This document shows, piece after piece, positions 38,250 to 46,799 of a stretch of 64,000 nucleotides of DNA. How positions within the stretch are numbered: the stretch's first letter is position 1; every line of letters starts with the position of its first letter. The position numbers were made by a program, and so were the translations under genes. Source of the DNA: Gracilaria domingensis (lineage: Eukaryota; Rhodophyta; Florideophyceae; Gracilariales; Gracilariaceae); the NCBI GenBank assembly GCA_022539475.1, contig VCMS01000207.1:35436-99435 (forward strand), written 5' to 3'. The notes below the pieces were generated by a model. The model searched no databases. It was not told the DNA's origin and saw nothing but the letters and a program-made list of their open reading frames with translations.

Positions 38250-39767
38250 CTACACGTCGGCTCCAAGTTTGGTCAGCAGCGCCGTAACGCTCTCCCATGC
38301 CGCGCTGTCCCTCACCTCATCCTCCTTCACCATGTCAAGCACCGGCCGCAGCGCCTGCTTGATGCGCTTCGCCCCCGGCGAAAGCAGCCCCTCAAAGTTA
38401 TCGTCCAGCACAAACGCCACCGTCTCCCGCGCATTCGCCAAGCTCCACCCCACGCAATCCAGGAAGCAGTCGTGGTACCACGCCGGCCGATCAGCCCACG
38501 ACTTGCCGAACGTCACCACACAAAAGTCCTGGTCCCACAGCTTGCGGAACATTTCATTCTCCCGCAGCGACAGAATCGTGCCAAACACACCCACCGGGTC
38601 CTTGCCCGACTTGCCCTCCAGACATTCCCGCGCCTCGTCAATGATCAGATGCAGGTTGTCGTCCGTCATAGAGAAGCCCACAAACACCACATGCGTCGTT
38701 AGCAACATGTCGTGCACAACGCCGCGCAGAGCCTGTCGCTTGTCGCCGTACCGCATGTAATCGCGTCGCGTCAGCACGATGGACGCGGGGTGACTCACAC
38801 AGCCATGCAGCTTTGTGATGAAGCGCCCGTCACCACGACGTGCCGCCTCGGATACCGCAAACGAGTGCCACGGCAGTCGACGCACTTCACCGCCAACCGC
38901 CGCGTCTTCGAATAGCGCGTCGTAATTTGTAGTAGCAACTGGCACCCGGAGCTCGGCCAGCATCGCGTGCGCTGGCGTGAAATGCCCACCCGACACCGCT
39001 TCAGCCACAGCCGGACGGAACTTGGCACGGCCCATGCGCTCCTCGATCAGCGTGGGCTGATCCAGATAGTCCAGATCGCCCAACGCCTCACGCTCTTCGT
39101 CCGAAAACCCGGCCGTTATCGCAAGCTGTTTCAGCAGCCCGCCCCACGACGGCAGTCCGGACGGGTAGGAAACGCCCGCGCCAAAGAAGATGGACAGGCT
39201 GCCTGCGCGCGCCTTGTCGGCGAGCTTCTTGGCTTCCAAGCGTCGCTCCGGCGTCAACATCCAGAATGGCCCGTCGGCAAATGGACACAGCGCTTCGCGG
39301 CGCAGCTGCATGACGGCGTACGCGGTACGTGACTCGGTGCACACCGCCACATCCACGGCATGTTTGTCGGCCGCCTCGTACGCGAGCGGCAGCAGCGCGG
39401 CGATGAAGGCGGCCTCTTCGCGGATGAGCTCCCGGCGGCGTTTCTGGCCGGCTTGGAGAAGCGGCAGCGCCAGGAGCGGGTGGTCGCGGCCGAACGACGA
39501 TGACGACGGCACGGCAGCGACGGCGGCCGCGAAGAAGGCGTTGACGGCGGTTACGGCGGCGGGTACGGTGACGGAGAGGTCGTCTGCGGGGAGAGGCGGC
39601 ATCTCGAACACATGAGTGATACCGTCACGCACGGCGGCGGCGCTCACGGGTGGCGTGGCGGAGGGTACGTTGGGTAGCAGCAGAGCGTCCGCTGCCAGCC
39701 CTTCGCTGCGGCAGCGGAGGAGGAAGACGTGGCCACATTTTGCGGATGGCGAGCGTGGCGACGGCAT
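38250..39767 (-). CDS. SIR2-like domain protein with an extra N-terminal domain
   Basis: From the ATG at 39767 the protein has 505 residues; an upstream ATG at 39893 would add 42. The C-terminal part is a SIR2-like fold of the type used by NAD-consuming enzymes: SIFFGAGVSYPSGLPSW (about residues 192-208 of the shorter form), TTNYD (about 279-283), KLHG with the presumed catalytic His (about 321), and VFVGFSMTDDN (about 361-371). The N-terminal 180 residues have alternating hydrophobic strands and helices (ADALLLPNV, LALPLL, VDVAVCTES) resembling a macro-type nucleotide-binding fold, but its usual glycine loop is not obvious. In bacteria such SIR2 domains are NADases in immunity. The substrate here is unknown. 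Confidence 0.85.
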   Translation of the reverse strand: MPSPRSPSAKCGHVFLLRCRSEGLAADALLLPNVPSATPPVSAAAVRDGITHVFEMPPLPADDLSVTVPAAVTAVNAFFAAAVAAVPSSSSFGRDHPLLALPLLQAGQKRRRELIREEAAFIAALLPLAYEAADKHAVDVAVCTESRTAYAVMQLRREALCPFADGPFWMLTPERRLEAKKLADKARAGSLSIFFGAGVSYPSGLPSWGGLLKQLAITAGFSDEEREALGDLDYLDQPTLIEERMGRAKFRPAVAEAVSGGHFTPAHAMLAELRVPVATTNYDALFEDAAVGGEVRRLPWHSFAVSEAARRGDGRFITKLHGCVSHPASIVLTRRDYMRYGDKRQALRGVVHDMLLTTHVVFVGFSMTDDNLHLIIDEARECLEGKSGKDPVGVFGTILSLRENEMFRKLWDQDFCVVTFGKSWADRPAWYHDCFLDCVGWSLANARETVAFVLDDNFEGLLSPGAKRIKQALRPVLDMVKEDEVRDSAAWESVTALLTKLGADV

Positions 39768-41325
39768 TGTGCTAATATTGTTCGTGGTGGAAGGAGGGCA
39801 TGATGGGACGGCCGCTATTGGATGCGAGGGCTCAGCTTCGCTGTTTTGTATGAGTCGTGCTCTGCCCAAGAACAGCGAGCGAAGAGGACACACGCAATCA
39901 CCGGATCTTATCGATACGGCTGTGTGTTAGATGTATGAATCGTGGTGCAAATCGAGTGTCGTGCTGTGATCTCAAGATTCGCACCAAAACTTGCTTCTCA
40001 GACACGTGTACTTGTTTCGGCACTAAAAAAATAAATATAAAAACGAAGAAAGGCGAGCAGGGTAACGTCAAATGTTCGTGACAGTAGCCGTCAAATCATA
40101 CCAGCTCCAACCAGCTCCAAAAGAAAAATTTAAATTTACTTAGTTTTGGTGGGCCAAATTGACATTGTACACGTACTGATATTGTTGATCCTTTTCAGAT
40201 TCGAACGACTTCGTCGGGGCTCCCTAGACGATTAAATCAATTATAATTACAAATTGCCATTTCATGCTTTAATGAGATGAACTGCCTTACTATTGTTGCA
40301 CACGTGGACGGTCTTGTTTCGTGACAACGCAGATTATGACTGCGACGAGAGAGAGTGATATGTATGGACTTATTTTGCACCTGCTCTGGGACAGGGGGGG
40401 GTGATTGTATTATAGGGGGTGCCTTACTTAGATTTTACACGTGTAACGTGTAGTTCGGGTAACACCTAGAGCTATCGTCTAGGAATATCTGACTGATATT
40501 GTTGGTCCAAGGTAATATCCGAACTAGCTAGATACATCCGTCTGATAAACTGTCTTCCTGCCCATCGGCCCCCATCGGGTGGCTACAAATCCGGAACGAC
40601 ACCCGTCCGGTGAAACGCGCTCTGCATGTTTCCTTTGTCCGTTTCGCGCACCCGCTCCTCCCATCCTTACACTAAACATATGTTTCTGGAACGGCTACTA
40701 GACGTAGCACCTACAATATGAATACAGCGATGGATTTAGCTTCAAACTCATTACAGTATTCTGTAACCCTCATATTATGGAAAACTTTTTCTGCTTGCAG
40801 ATTCGTTATCTTGGGGCATGATCACGACGCGAGTGACCCAGTCGCTGCCATCTGGTCGCGCGGGCGACGAGAGAAAAAACGGGCAGAGCAAGCAAGAACG
40901 TCTTCTTCTTCGTGTCTTGGGAGTCCCTTCTCTGCAGGCTGCGCTGGAGTAAACGCAGAGCCGCACCACTCGCGCAAGCCTCAACACCACATCTGGGAAA
41001 AGAATTGGCGGCAGCAGCAATTCGACCCGGCAGCTCGGTGGTCGTGCTTAATAAAGAGACACTTATGGCAAGTCGTCTAGCTTCTTGTTTACAAACGCCA
41101 AAGCAGTTTATCCATCCGTAACGCTAAATCATCTGCCTATGGACGGCGTGAGTTACTATCAGTCGATCATGGGGATTAAACTTTTATTTAAAAGTGGCTT
41201 GATCTGTGTTCTGACCGGGAGTCTTTGTGTAGTAGCACCAGCCTGAAGATCTACCCAGCCAGCACGATAGTTCGAGACAGACGTCGACATTTCCGGTGTA
41301 CACTCTCGGCTTTTATTTCCGGCCT
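39768..41325. other. intergenic region
   Basis: No gene was recognised. A perfect 12-bp palindrome TTACACGTGTAA is at 40435-40446, another CACGTG is at 40301-40306, and CCAGCTCCAA is duplicated at about 40099-40120. A plus-strand frame at 40718-41080 has no family features. Confidence 0.4.
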
Positions 41326-42594
41326 CTATTTCCTATCTGTGCACACCGAGTACAGCAGACGCGAGGCAATATGCTTGAACACGACCTGCTTCGGCAGCAT
41401 TGCAAGCAAATTATCTCCAGCACTCCAACACATTAGCACTGTTTCTGCTTGTGTCCAAGCTTCTTCGTGTGTTCCCCCTAAGATAGATTCGAGAATAATT
41501 TGTGCTGTCTGCTGCACGCTGAGCCCGAGATTGAGCACAAAAATCTTTTTGTACTTACGCCAGTCCTGAAACAGTTTCCAGAAAACATAGTTTCGATGAG
41601 AGGTGCTTCCAGGTTCTGACTGCCCAGGGGGAGAGCTTTCGACAACATAGTTAGGGTCGTAATTGGGTGCACATTCGACATCGAATACTGTGCTTTCTTC
41701 CGATACTCTGTTTGTTGGCGCGAGCAATAGGTTCTCTTGGTGCAGGGCGTTTCGGAAATCTTCAGGAGCGATGTACGTGGCGTAAATGGGAATCTTCCAT
41801 GGTGACATGTAACAGAAGCGCAGAAATGTCTGCACTGCAGTCCTAACTTTTCTACCTTCTTTCGTTTCGTCACTGGTTCGGCTCTGACCCACGTGATCAG
41901 ATTGGTGCATATGCTTTTCCAAATCATTCCAAATTGAAGGCTCTAGCTCTGATTTCATCATGTCAAGCCCCTCCGCAGGCTCATCATTGGCAATCAATGT
42001 AAGCACCTCCAACACACTTTGCTTCATTTGCTGTTCAGTAATACCTCGAAGAATCTGATAAAAATCATACGGTATCGAAAGGGAAAGGACGTTGTTTTTG
42101 AGACAAAGATTGCCTCCTTTCGGATCGTATTCGCCGCTTTGTGCTACCCGCCAGATTAAGTGATTCCTTCGAACGTCAATTTCGGTGCATGGGTACAAGT
42201 CGAAAAAACATATGTCAGTGTCACACTTGAGATGTTGAGCCAGACAGCTGTTCTCCTGCAGAAGTTCTAAGGCTTTCTGCGAATGTAACGGGGATAGCCA
42301 TTGTATGGATGAAGATAGCTCTGAGGATGTCGCCGGGATGACGAACTGAGCGGAATGTTCTTTTGTGCAGTATGATGCAAACGCCAGAGTAATGTTGATG
42401 TCTGCGGAACTGCTGCCTACACTGTGACAGGAACCGTCAGTAGTTGACGACGATGACGAGTCGAACGAAACGTCAAGCGGATAAACGAAGCTGCCATCAC
42501 TCATCTGAAAATCAAACGGAGGAGTATCGCGGAGCACGTTGAGCTCATGTTGAGAGTAGCGAGAAGCCATTCGGTCAGGTCGAAACGAAGCCAA
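41326..42594 (-). CDS. unknown 422-residue protein
   Basis: The frame is long and uninterrupted with a balanced amino-acid composition, so it is probably a real gene. A second ATG, nine codons in (42570), could be the start. There is no signal peptide or membrane segment. A Ser-rich stretch lies at about 45-65. Acidic and aromatic helices fill the rest, with a C-terminal region of repeated amphipathic helices (VQQTAQIILESIL, WTQAETVLMCWSAGDNLLAM). I recognise no domain. It stands alone between long gaps. Confidence 0.65.
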   Translation of the reverse strand: MASFRPDRMASRYSQHELNVLRDTPPFDFQMSDGSFVYPLDVSFDSSSSSTTDGSCHSVGSSSADINITLAFASYCTKEHSAQFVIPATSSELSSSIQWLSPLHSQKALELLQENSCLAQHLKCDTDICFFDLYPCTEIDVRRNHLIWRVAQSGEYDPKGGNLCLKNNVLSLSIPYDFYQILRGITEQQMKQSVLEVLTLIANDEPAEGLDMMKSELEPSIWNDLEKHMHQSDHVGQSRTSDETKEGRKVRTAVQTFLRFCYMSPWKIPIYATYIAPEDFRNALHQENLLLAPTNRVSEESTVFDVECAPNYDPNYVVESSPPGQSEPGSTSHRNYVFWKLFQDWRKYKKIFVLNLGLSVQQTAQIILESILGGTHEEAWTQAETVLMCWSAGDNLLAMLPKQVVFKHIASRLLYSVCTDRK

Positions 42595-44214
42595 AGTTGG
42601 TGAGGGGTGAGGATGGGGGCGGTTGGTGAGTAGCGCTGTGTAGGGTGCACGGTAGAGTCCAGAAGCTTACACTGCACTGTCATCGTCCTTTACGTGGAAA
42701 GAATGTAAATGTAGTTGTAATTACACACGGTACACGTAGTTCACCAATAAATCTATTTACATTTCAAGAATTTTCGTGCATTTTTTGCGGATTGCCTCCA
42801 GGCTGCTGGACCCCAAAGAAAAAAGAAGCAACGTGTATTGATTTGATTGGCAGAATTGGTTTGCAGCGGTATATCGAGATGGTAACTGTAACATAGACGA
42901 AGAGCTACCAGCCGTATCAGGATACCCCTGGTATCACGTTTGATCACCTTTTATTTGAACGAGAGAAAGCTCATCCCTCTGCGATGATCTATTCGGCAAT
43001 GACTTGGACTACCAGCATGGAATGGACCATCACTACTTCGCGAGTGTTCGCTCGGCGTCGTTGCCGTCGATCGGTTCTTGCCCCGCTCTCGCATTACGCG
43101 ATCGTCTGCGACAGAGCTATCCATTCAACTTCTCTTCCCACCAGTCCCTGGGAAGAGTGCTTTCCTCGTAAGACACACTGAACGCGCACGGTCGTTCCGT
43201 GCGATGTGGCAGAGCATCATGGGTGGTGCCCGCATTGTGTCTCCCACCTTGCGAACAATAAAGAACACCCGAGAGCGCTACGAAAGTGATGAATAAATCA
43301 TATGAGCGTACTACCAGATTTTATAACACAATGCCCTTTAAATTTCGGCAGTTGCTCAGAAGCACATCTGTCTCCGCTCTCGTCTATCCGTTACTGAGCT
43401 GCACAGCTTGCATCAATACCTTCTAGCGTATTGTCTGCTTCAACCAAGTAAATGTAGCCAAATATGCACCCATACGACGCGGCAAGGGCAACCAGTTCTT
43501 TGGGAACGTCGCCATTGAATGCATCCGCGAGAGAAACAATATGACGTCCATCACCTTCCCTGCTTCCAGGTGGTGTAGAATCAATCACATGTTGGAGTTA
43601 CGGCAGGCATCGAGATTATTTCATTCCTGTTTGGACAGCAGTCCCAGAATTTGGGTCGTCATCAAGTACCGACGGTACCAGAGTTACGGGGGTACAGAGG
43701 TACAATAGTGATGTGCCAGAACAAGAAATACGCAACACAGGTGTACACGTAGGCGTACAAGGCAATTCTCAAGATGCGGAACGAAAAGCAATTTATTTTT
43801 TTTAAAAAGAGTAGTGATTTAGTGCTATATTACATTAAACTTTTTTCGCACACCTTCGACCCGTTTCTGAAAGTTTCGGTTTGTCTATTTCCAGATTCAT
43901 TCAAAACTTTTGTTGGGATGAATGTTTTGGGCCCCGAACTTGTTGTGAACCAGCGACACATCTCCAGAAGTAAGTTCTTTTCATACAACAGCACGCGAAG
44001 TATCAGGTTCGTCCCAATGAAATACATGCAGCTGTCTTTTGCTCTCATCGTTAACAAGAAACCAACGATCTTGTTTGCTCCTCGCAGTCGCCAAAAGTGA
44101 ACATCACGCGTAGAGTTTCCGCTGTAATGCACAGCGCCCTTCAATTCATGCCAGAGCTTTCTCTCACAATCGGTATATATACCTTTGGTAGCGAGCCAAG
44201 TGCAAAGATGTTTC
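42595..44214. other. intergenic region left of the retrotransposon array
   Basis: No gene I can support. A minus-strand frame crosses from here into the array (43830-44384), but its start lies in the LTR, so it is probably accidental. ACACGTA words occur at about 42729 and 43745. Confidence 0.4.
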
Positions 44215-44305
44215 TGTGAGTCAGGAAACCCGCCAGCGGGCAAGAAATACAGAACAGTAGACAAAGAAGAAAGAAAAGAAAAGAAAAACAAAAGAAAGAA
44301 AGAGT

Positions 44306-44731
44306 TTACTTGGATAGGTAGGCGTACATGTCGCGAACTAGAGCGGCAGTTGCAGCTTCCCTTGCCTTTGCAAGCTTGAAGCAATGCATGGCGAAGCGCA
44401 TCCCATCTCTCAGGCCCCGCACGTACGTTGGCGGGGCCAAAGTCAAGATGTCGCGCACAATGTCCTCCGCGTAGCGTTCGCCGTTACACGAGCGAAGAAG
44501 CCACGTGTTCACTGCCTTCATCGCATCACGAGGGGACAAGTGTCCCCCGCCTCCAGCCGGTCCACCACCTCCCGTGCCCGCGACGGTGCCAGCAATGACG
44601 GCACCCGACGCGGGCACCTCGTCCTCGGCGACGCCGTTCTCCAGCACCGCGTCCCCTTCGGGCTCGACGTCGATGACGGAGTGAGGACCGGTGCTGGCCT
44701 CCACGTCGAAAGCGCCGGTCTGAACAGACAT
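44306..44731 (-). CDS. antisense ORF inside the LTR, 141 residues
   Basis: An ATG at 44731 opens a 141-residue frame on the strand opposite to the retrotransposon genes. A TATTTAA box lies 60-66 nt upstream (44791-44797, minus strand), so it may have its own promoter. The N-terminal half is Gly/Ala/Glu-rich and probably flexible. The C-terminal half is helical and basic (RDAMKAVNTWLLR, YAEDIVRDILTLAPP, GLRDGMRFAMHCFKLAKAREA). I recognise no family. Matching but indel-broken versions are in units 2 and 3. Its good amino-acid composition and placement suggest an accessory protein or an antisense regulator. Confidence 0.6.
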   Translation of the reverse strand: MSVQTGAFDVEASTGPHSVIDVEPEGDAVLENGVAEDEVPASGAVIAGTVAGTGGGGPAGGGGHLSPRDAMKAVNTWLLRSCNGERYAEDIVRDILTLAPPTYVRGLRDGMRFAMHCFKLAKAREAATAALVRDMYAYLSK

Positions 44732-44790
44732 TGTTGAGGAAGAGCGGCGTAGGGAGCGGGGCGGCGCGAGTAAGCCCAGCCGAGGAGAGA

Positions 44791-44797
44791 TTAAATA
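44791..44797 (-). promoter_or_regulatory. TATA-like box for the antisense ORF
   Basis: TATTTAA on the minus strand, 60-66 nt before the ATG of the antisense ORF. The equivalent bases are kept in unit 3 near 62188. Confidence 0.45.
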
Positions 44798-44940
44798 GAG
44801 CCACAAGAGGCGGGCACAGGTAAGCCACGTGGCCACATGACTCTCTGCCGTGCAGGGCGCCATGATAATACACGTGGTATGGTCTCGCGAACCCTAGATT
44901 TATTATAGTAGTTTAAAAAAGAACCGAATTAGGTGCCAGT

Positions 44941-45135
44941 GTAATGCCCGTGGCAAAATGTGCACCGCCGCGAGGAGGTGCTACTATAATGCCCGTGGCA
45001 AAATGTGCACCGCCGCGAGGAGGTGCCACTATAATGCCCGTGGCAAAATGTGCACCGCCGCGAGGAGGTGCCAGTGTAATGCCCGTGGCAAAATGTGCAC
45101 CGCCGCGAGGAGGTGCCAGTGTAATGCGCGTGGCA
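44941..45135. repeat. 45-bp minisatellite in the U3 region
   Basis: Four full tandem copies start at 44941, 44986, 45031 and 45076, with a partial fifth at 45121. They differ by only a few bases. Because 45 is divisible by three and the unit has no stops, frames stay open on several readings on both strands; I treat those as artefacts. The repeat recurs in units 2 (about 53715-53890) and 3 (about 62332-62515). Confidence 0.93.
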
Positions 45136-45378
45136 CAATCTCAAGAACCCTAGGTTCCGCATAGTGGTTCGGGACCCAAATCTAGGTTGAGTGGCTCACT
45201 AAATTCTGCCACGCTCAAAACCCGATTACGAAATCACCAACCCATGGGCATGTAACGTACCCGACCGTCCATAACTAGACAGTTATTGGGCAAAGAGCCA
45301 TAATCGTACATGCAACGCGAAATTATTGGCGGGATTGAAAACGACGACTTGTAGCCCATTGTTTAGTATAGAAAGCAC

Positions 45379-45386
45379 TATAAAAG
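45379..45386 (+). promoter_or_regulatory. TATA box of the array element
   Basis: TATAAAAG lies downstream of the minisatellite and about 25-30 nt before the expected start of the pyrimidine-rich leader. It is intact in unit 2 (about 54139) and damaged in unit 3. Confidence 0.75.
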
Positions 45387-45408
45387 GGCCGGAGCAGTCG
45401 CCTCCGAC

Positions 45409-46037
45409 TCAACTCCGGCCAGACCACTTCCCTTCGACGACCTTCCCCTCCACCTCACCACAACCTTCCAACCTCTCTCCTTTTCCCTTTGTCGTCCTCA
45501 ACCTTTCCTCATCCACTACTTCTCTCTCTACTTCTCCCCTTGGCGGCCTGGTCTCACCGCCCTCCCTCGCTCACTGCCACTCACACTGACCCTCTGTCTG
45601 GGCTCGTCCTGTGTGAGTAGGCAAAGCGTCTGCGCCACCCTTCCATTGGGTTAGCCTTGTGCGGGCGTGACTCTGCCTTTCATTATCCGCGTTGTTTGGC
45701 CTTTCTTGTCTCTTTTGTTCCCTTCGTTGGTTTCTTTCGCTGTTGTTGTTCCATCTGCCATTCTGTCTTGCCCGAACTACCGTTGTTGTTGCCATCTTCG
45801 TTTGTTCCCCGTTTCTTGCTGTTTGGCGGCCTTCTGCTGCCTGCATCCGTTCTATTGCTTCCCGTTTCGGCCTTGGCCCCTGGTTTTGCTGGTTCTTTCG
45901 CGTTGCGATTCTGTTCCTCACATAGTGTTGCTTTGCACCTGTTGTTGCTAGACGCACTGTGTGATACAGCGTAAGGTTGTCCTTAACCTACGGCCCTGAG
46001 GCAATCGTTCAAGAGTAAGTCGTCTACAGCTACTCTT
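45409..46037 (+). other. pyrimidine-rich leader of the array element
   Basis: About 600 nt of C/T-rich sequence between the TATA box and the zinc-finger ORF. Frames here are by-products of the skewed composition. A possible intron donor (GTAAGT near 46016) and acceptor (CACATCAAG near 46084) may join the leader to the zinc-finger ORF. Confidence 0.5.
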
Positions 46038-46514
46038 TTGGCATTTTGTGTGACTACTAACGTTTCGTTTGTTTCACATCAAGTGCCAAGGTCTATCGTT
46101 TCATCCAGCGAGTATTCGTCCGTGGTCGATCCGGACGAGCGTATAGAAGAAGTCCCCGATCCCGTTCCTCAGATAAAGAAGTCGGCTGTTCAGCCTCTTG
46201 ACGGGCCACGCGAGCGCCACATCTTTCGTGTAGCCCATCAGAAGGAGAAGCGCCGTCGTAACCCTCCGCCGCGTAAGCGAATCTTCAAACGCTGTCGTGT
46301 CTGTGACATCAAGGTCCAGAGCCAGCGTCAGCTTGAAGTCCATCAAGCCGGCCGTCGCCATCGCAGAGCTTTGCGCCGTGCAAACTACACCGAGCTGGAC
46401 ATTCACTGCAGGGCTTGCGACATCCGGTTCTCTGAAGCCCACGATCTGCGCGTCCACTACAGGAGCCGCCGTCATCGTGCGACACTTAGAAAGAAGAACA
46501 ATACTATCTTTTAG
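46038..46514 (+). CDS. two-zinc-finger protein encoded ahead of gag
   Basis: The 158-residue frame has an acidic N-terminal part, a basic Arg/Lys/Pro stretch (about 85-102) and two zinc fingers of the U1/JAZ C2H2 type: CRVC...H...H at about residues 108-128 and CRACDIRF...H...H at about 139-158. Such fingers often bind double-stranded RNA or structured RNA. It sits between the LTR promoter and gag, where gypsy elements normally have no gene. If the leader intron is real the first residues differ. Broken copies occur in units 2 (54875-55258) and 3 (63430-63860), so it is a standing part of the element. Confidence 0.72.
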   Translation: MAFCVTTNVSFVSHQVPRSIVSSSEYSSVVDPDERIEEVPDPVPQIKKSAVQPLDGPRERHIFRVAHQKEKRRRNPPPRKRIFKRCRVCDIKVQSQRQLEVHQAGRRHRRALRRANYTELDIHCRACDIRFSEAHDLRVHYRSRRHRATLRKKNNTIF

Positions 46515-46799
46515 AGCACAGGTCTCTCCTTTCATTGTCCAGTTGCGACACATTTCTATTCATATCTCATTACATATATTATCCTTGTTTGTTCTTCTTT
46601 ATCTTCTTGTCTATCGTTTGGTATCCCTCTTCTGTTCTTGTGTTCGTGCTTTGTTGTTTGGCTTCTGCCGCATTCTATCTACCTAAGCTTATATTTGGCT
46701 AGTGCTTCTTCGTCCGATTGGACAGGTACTCTACGAGAGCAAACTTTATTTTTATCGTTTTTGCCCCCTTTGGCTGTAACCGCCGACGCCATCACCAAA

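Larger units (their letters stand above)
44215..45408 (+). repeat. U3 promoter region of the array element (LTR, right end not defined)
   Basis: The region starts with TG, has a CCCGCCAGCGGG palindrome at 44229-44240, then a purine-rich tract at about 44261-44308. The antisense ORF, the minisatellite and the TATA box follow. Two AACCCTAG words flank the minisatellite, near 44890 and 45146. The same region recurs at 53009 and 61620. Confidence 0.7.

Noticed and set aside
43830-44384. A 184-codon minus-strand frame crossing the left edge of the array
   Set aside because: Its start and first 60 codons lie inside the LTR; no domain was recognised.
44929-45164. Repeat-encoded peptides of 15-residue units on both strands, or a CRISPR-like array
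   Set aside because: The 45-bp minisatellite is a direct tandem repeat without spacers, in a eukaryotic LTR. Open frames follow only from its length being a multiple of three.
45657-45974. Hydrophobic, Cys-rich frames in the leader of the array element
   Set aside because: They arise from pyrimidine-rich sequence in several frames at once and are not conserved in frame in the other units.
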